A stretch of 64,000 bases of DNA from an uncultured Draconibacterium sp. (lineage in GTDB: Bacteria > Bacteroidota > Bacteroidia > Bacteroidales > Prolixibacteraceae), in contig NZ_OY771649.1 of assembly GCF_963674925.1 (NCBI RefSeq), positions 868,001 to 932,000 of the forward strand. Direction: 5' to 3'. A program made the translations under genes and the position numbers. This document shows, in pieces, positions 61,026 through 64,000 of this stretch; the first letter of the stretch is position 1, and each line of letters starts with the position of its first letter. Below the pieces are notes generated by a model. That model saw nothing but the letters and a program-made list of their open reading frames with translations. It had not been told where the DNA came from and did no database searches.

Positions 61026-62099
61026 ATGAAAAGTTTCCCGGGAAAAAAAACTACGATTAAAGCCATTGGAATGATGTCGGGCACCTCGCTTGACGGATTA
61101 GACATTGCGGCTGTTGAATTTTCAGAAGACAATAATAAAAGGGCGTTTAAATTATTGGAAGCCGAAACCATTTCGTACACTCCTGAATGGAAAAAACGCC
61201 TGGAAACAGCACATACACTTTCGGGAACTGAATTAACAAAACTAAACGCAGAATACGGATTTTCCCTGGGCGAACAAGCTCAAAAATTTATCGACAAAAC
61301 AAAATTCGCAGCAGATTTAATCGCCTCGCACGGCCACACGGTTTTTCATCAACCCGAAAATGGTTTCACACTACAAATTGGCAGTGGAGCACATCTTGCA
61401 ACAAAAAGCAATTGCCTTACAATTTGCGATTTCAGAACCGGTGATGTGGTACTCGGTGGCCAGGGAGCGCCGCTTGTCCCCATTGGCGACAGCCTGCTTT
61501 TTTCAGAATACGATTACTGCCTTAACCTGGGTGGTTTTGCCAATATTTCGTACGATGAAAAAGGCGTTCGTTTAGCTTTTGACAATTGCCCGGTAAACAT
61601 TGTTTTAAATCCGCTGGCGGAAGAATTTGGTCTGCCCTATGATAAAAACGGCGACCTGGGACGGAAAGGAAAAATTAGTGAATCGATGCTGAAGAAATTG
61701 AATGCACTCTCCTACTATCACCAGAAGCCTCCAAAGTCGCTGGGACGAGAATGGATCGAATCTGATGTTCTCCCCATTCTGAATGAATCAGGATTGAATA
61801 CACACGATAAGATGCGCACCTTTTACGAGCACATTGCTGTGCAAATAACAAAAGATTTGTCGGGCGAAGGGAAAATGCTGGTAACCGGTGGCGGAGCATT
61901 CAACTCCTTTTTAATTGAACGGATGCAGGCATTAACTACAACTAAAATCGTACTTCCTGATCCGGAGCTGATCGATTATAAAGAAGCCATTGTATTTGCA
62001 TTTATGGGTGTGCTTCGTCTGCAAGAGCAGATAAACTGCCTGGCATCGGTAACCGGAGCACGAAAAGACAGTTGCGGCGGCGTGATCTTTTTGCCTTAG
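61026..62099 (+). CDS. anmK: Anhydro-N-acetylmuramic acid kinase
   Basis: A 357-residue AnmK, which converts anhydro-MurNAc from peptidoglycan recycling to MurNAc 6-phosphate with ATP. The N-terminal IGMMSGTSLDGLDIAAVEF motif, SHGHTVFHQP and the LVTGGGAFN strand near residue 280 are conserved. Length is standard. It follows the M23 gene closely, so both are probably co-transcribed: one cuts peptidoglycan, the other recycles released muropeptide sugars. ATG at 61026. Confidence 0.95.
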   Translation: MKSFPGKKTTIKAIGMMSGTSLDGLDIAAVEFSEDNNKRAFKLLEAETISYTPEWKKRLETAHTLSGTELTKLNAEYGFSLGEQAQKFIDKTKFAADLIASHGHTVFHQPENGFTLQIGSGAHLATKSNCLTICDFRTGDVVLGGQGAPLVPIGDSLLFSEYDYCLNLGGFANISYDEKGVRLAFDNCPVNIVLNPLAEEFGLPYDKNGDLGRKGKISESMLKKLNALSYYHQKPPKSLGREWIESDVLPILNESGLNTHDKMRTFYEHIAVQITKDLSGEGKMLVTGGGAFNSFLIERMQALTTTKIVLPDPELIDYKEAIVFAFMGVLRLQEQINCLASVTGARKDSCGGVIFLP

Positions 62100-62102
62100 T
62101 GT

Positions 62103-62217
62103 CAAGTCAACTTTGTTCCTTCGCCGCGTCATGCCGGATTTATTTCAGCATCTTTTAATCAATAAGGATTCCGAAACAAGTTCGGAATAACGAACCCGAA
62201 AGTTGAGGTTTGACTTA
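62103..62217. repeat. REP-like element with 26-base inverted arms
   Basis: Arms 62127-62152 and 62167-62192 match at about 18 of 26 positions in inverted orientation (blocks CCG, TTTC, ATC), and outer AAGTCAA/TTGACTT-like strings extend the pairing. This is the form of a dispersed Bacteroidetes REP-like repeat; it may also terminate anmK transcription. Confidence 0.55.
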
Positions 62218-62342
62218 ACAATAGAACCGGGTTCATTGTATACAAAAGATATTCTACAACAGGGAAGATTCAATTGCAGACAAAAATCATTCTCTCGTAT
62301 TTTCATTCCCTCTAACTTGCCCTCAAACTTAAAAGATTGAAC

Positions 62343-63524
62343 ATGAACTCAGATCCTGCAAAAAGAATTTTCGATATTCAGCAATTTGGCGAATTTGGCG
62401 GTGTAAATCCATCCATAACCGATTCTTCAACTTACACTTTTCTCGAAGGTGAAACCATGGAAGAGACATTCCTTGGGCACATGGAGGGATGTTTTTTGTA
62501 TTCGCGCCACTGGAATCCAAGTAATAAATTCCTTGCCGATGCATTGGCTGCAATGGAAGGCACCGAATCGGCATGGATAACATCATCAGGGATGGCTGCC
62601 ATTACCTGTTCCATATTGCAACTTTGCCACTCGGGCGATCACATAATAACAAGTGTAACTACTTATGGCGGCACCTATGCATTTCTAAAAAACTGGCTTC
62701 CGAAATACAATATTGAGGTCTCGTTTGTTGATATCACCGATTTGGAACAGGTGAAAAATGCTTTGCGTCCTAACACAAAAATCATTTATACCGAAATGGT
62801 TACCAATCCTTTGCTGCAGGTTTCTGATATTCCCGCGTTGGCTAAAATTGCCCACGACCACCAGGCTAAAGTTATGGTTGACAATACTTTTACGCCCATG
62901 ATATTTTCGCCCGCTGAACTGGGTGCCGATTTTGTGGTGTATAGTATGACTAAATTTATAAACGGTAAAAACGATTGTGTTGCCGGTGCTATTTGCGGAT
63001 CGAACGAATTTATCGGGCAGCTTTCGAATGTAAACGACGGCACAGCAATGTTACTGGGGCCTGTTCTCGATCCCTTACGTTCATCGAGTATTCTGAAAAA
63101 CCTACACACCCTGCATCTGCGTATAAAACAGCACAGTAAAAATGCCTTATTTCTGGCCGAAAAACTCGAAGAAATGGGCGTTTCATTAAAATACACCGGC
63201 CTGCCAGGCCATCCACAACACGAGCTTCACAACCGGTTAATGAATAAAGAATATGGTTACGGCGGTATGCTGGCGATCGACCTTGAAACGGAAAAACGCG
63301 CCAACGAAGTAATGTTTAAAATGCAACAGGCCAATGTTGGTTACCTGGCTGTTTCGTTGGGTTATTTCCGTACGCTGTTTAGCTGTTCGGGGCACAGCAC
63401 ATCATCTGAAATACCTGCTGACGTTCAAAAAGAAATGGGATTATCGGATGGGTTGGTGCGGTTTTCTGTTGGATTGGATAACGATATTGAGGAGATATTT
63501 AACCGTATAAAAAGCTGTCTGTAA
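62343..63524 (+). CDS. PLP-dependent Cys/Met metabolism (trans-sulfuration) enzyme
   Basis: A 393-residue fold-type I PLP enzyme of the cystathionine gamma-synthase / methionine gamma-lyase family. ATESAWITSSGMAAITC-type entry, TSVTTYGGTYAFLKN, MVDNTFTPMIFSP and the PLP lysine in YSMTKFINGK are recognised. Several family members (gamma-lyase, gamma-synthase, O-acetylhomoserine enzymes) look alike, so the reaction is open. Start ATG at 62343; a TTG two codons upstream is not preferred. Single gene after the repeat element. Confidence 0.85.
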   Translation: MNSDPAKRIFDIQQFGEFGGVNPSITDSSTYTFLEGETMEETFLGHMEGCFLYSRHWNPSNKFLADALAAMEGTESAWITSSGMAAITCSILQLCHSGDHIITSVTTYGGTYAFLKNWLPKYNIEVSFVDITDLEQVKNALRPNTKIIYTEMVTNPLLQVSDIPALAKIAHDHQAKVMVDNTFTPMIFSPAELGADFVVYSMTKFINGKNDCVAGAICGSNEFIGQLSNVNDGTAMLLGPVLDPLRSSSILKNLHTLHLRIKQHSKNALFLAEKLEEMGVSLKYTGLPGHPQHELHNRLMNKEYGYGGMLAIDLETEKRANEVMFKMQQANVGYLAVSLGYFRTLFSCSGHSTSSEIPADVQKEMGLSDGLVRFSVGLDNDIEEIFNRIKSCL

Positions 63525-63562
63525 TACGCAATAAAAATCACTAGCCAGTTTTGTCATTTCAT

Positions 63563-63570
63563 TATCTTTG
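63563..63570 (+). promoter_or_regulatory. -7 promoter box of the C69 gene
   Basis: TATCTTTG, 30 bases before the ATG at 63601. Confidence 0.5.
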
Positions 63571-63600
63571 CCTCATTGATTGAAATAAAACAGACTTAAG

Positions 63601-64000
63601 ATGAGGAAGATTAGGGTTATGGGAATGCTCGTTCTGGCATTCATTCTATTAAATCAGCAGGTTTCAAATGCTTGTACCAATTTTTTAATTTCAAAAGGCG
63701 CTTCTCTCGACGGGTCAACAATGATCACGTACGCGGCCGATTCGCACACGCTTTACGGCGAGTTATATCATCAGCCGGCTGCTGATCACCCCGTAGGTGC
63801 CATGCGCAAAATATACGAATGGGACACCGGCATTTATTTAGGTGAAATTCCACAACCGACACACACCTATGGTGTTATCGGCAATATGAACGAATTTCAG
63901 TTGGCCATTGCAGAAACCACTTTTGGCGGACGCAGCGAATTATCAAACCAGCCGGGAGCTATCATGGACTACGGCAGTTTGATTTATGTAACACTTCAAC
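63601..64000 (+). CDS. C69-family dipeptidase, N-terminal part
   Basis: The first 133 codons of a secreted peptidase of family C69 (PepD-like); it runs past the window edge. Signal peptide 1-24, after which the catalytic cysteine becomes the N-terminus (NACTNFLISKGASLDGS). YAADSHTLYGEL and the ETTFGGR motif further along are typical. These Ntn-type hydrolases cleave dipeptides after autoprocessing. ATG at 63601. Confidence 0.88.
   Translation, partial: MRKIRVMGMLVLAFILLNQQVSNACTNFLISKGASLDGSTMITYAADSHTLYGELYHQPAADHPVGAMRKIYEWDTGIYLGEIPQPTHTYGVIGNMNEFQLAIAETTFGGRSELSNQPGAIMDYGSLIYVTLQ

Overview
The window looks like a chromosomal segment of an anaerobic or facultatively anaerobic member of the Bacteroidetes (Bacteroidota), probably Marinilabiliales/Prolixibacteraceae-like. 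Evidence read directly: moderately AT-rich DNA, repeated TAnnTTTG -7 promoter boxes (some with TTTG about 19-21 bases upstream), few Shine-Dalgarno sequences, many SPII/SPI secreted proteins, and typical families (HYC_CC_PP, DUF3347, FKBP lipoproteins, DUF721 next to recF). The genus is inferred. No rRNA, CRISPR array, transposase or phage gene was seen; one tRNA-Arg(TCT) is present.

Layout. 1-6.6 kb: amino-sugar/galactose operon on the minus strand (glmM-like mutase, nucleotidyltransferase, NahK-like kinase, FucP-like permease, galE) with a LacI-type regulator and two near-palindromic operators between galE and the regulator. 7-19.7 kb: housekeeping genes (tRNA-Arg, asnA, HAD phosphatase, beta-lactamase-fold hydrolase, RsmI-like methyltransferase, NUDIX fusion, two FKBP lipoproteins, DHH phosphoesterase, ndk, mutarotase, DciA-like/recF pair, YfgM-like TPR protein, ribH).

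19.8-44.2 kb: a metal-handling and efflux island on the plus strand. It starts with an AraC-type regulator carrying an HMA-like CxxC domain, then a permease fused to HMA, a cysteine-rich secreted protein, a complete Cus-like tripartite pump, a secreted HMA protein, DUF302 and His-rich proteins, a second Czc-like tripartite pump, then a third RND pump with its own dyad operator, a small P-II-like protein and small membrane proteins. The sequence points to export of soft or transition metals (Cu, Ag, Zn, Co, Ni class), with the third pump possibly for other substrates.

44.3-47.9 kb: a compact cluster of two NifX/ORP-type proteins, a DUF5320 protein, two ferredoxin-domain MinD/Mrp ATPases and a COG1237-like metallo-beta-lactamase protein. 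Its gene content resembles the anaerobe-specific orange-protein (ORP) cluster of Desulfovibrio. This is the best candidate for a poorly described system here; it has a textbook promoter, an upstream dyad and a terminator-like hairpin directly before the first ATPase gene.

47.9-64 kb: a secreted protein of unknown function, a patatin/outer-membrane-barrel protein, an unusual Lys/Glu-rich repeat protein fused to a degenerate GH16-like domain and coupled to a PAS protein, a nucleoside phosphorylase split by a frameshift at A7, a SirB1-like protein, a repeat-like noncoding stretch, rny, zapA and a coiled-coil partner, an M23 peptidase next to anmK, a PLP trans-sulfuration enzyme and the start of a C69 dipeptidase. 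Several hairpin-forming intergenic repeats are scattered through the window.
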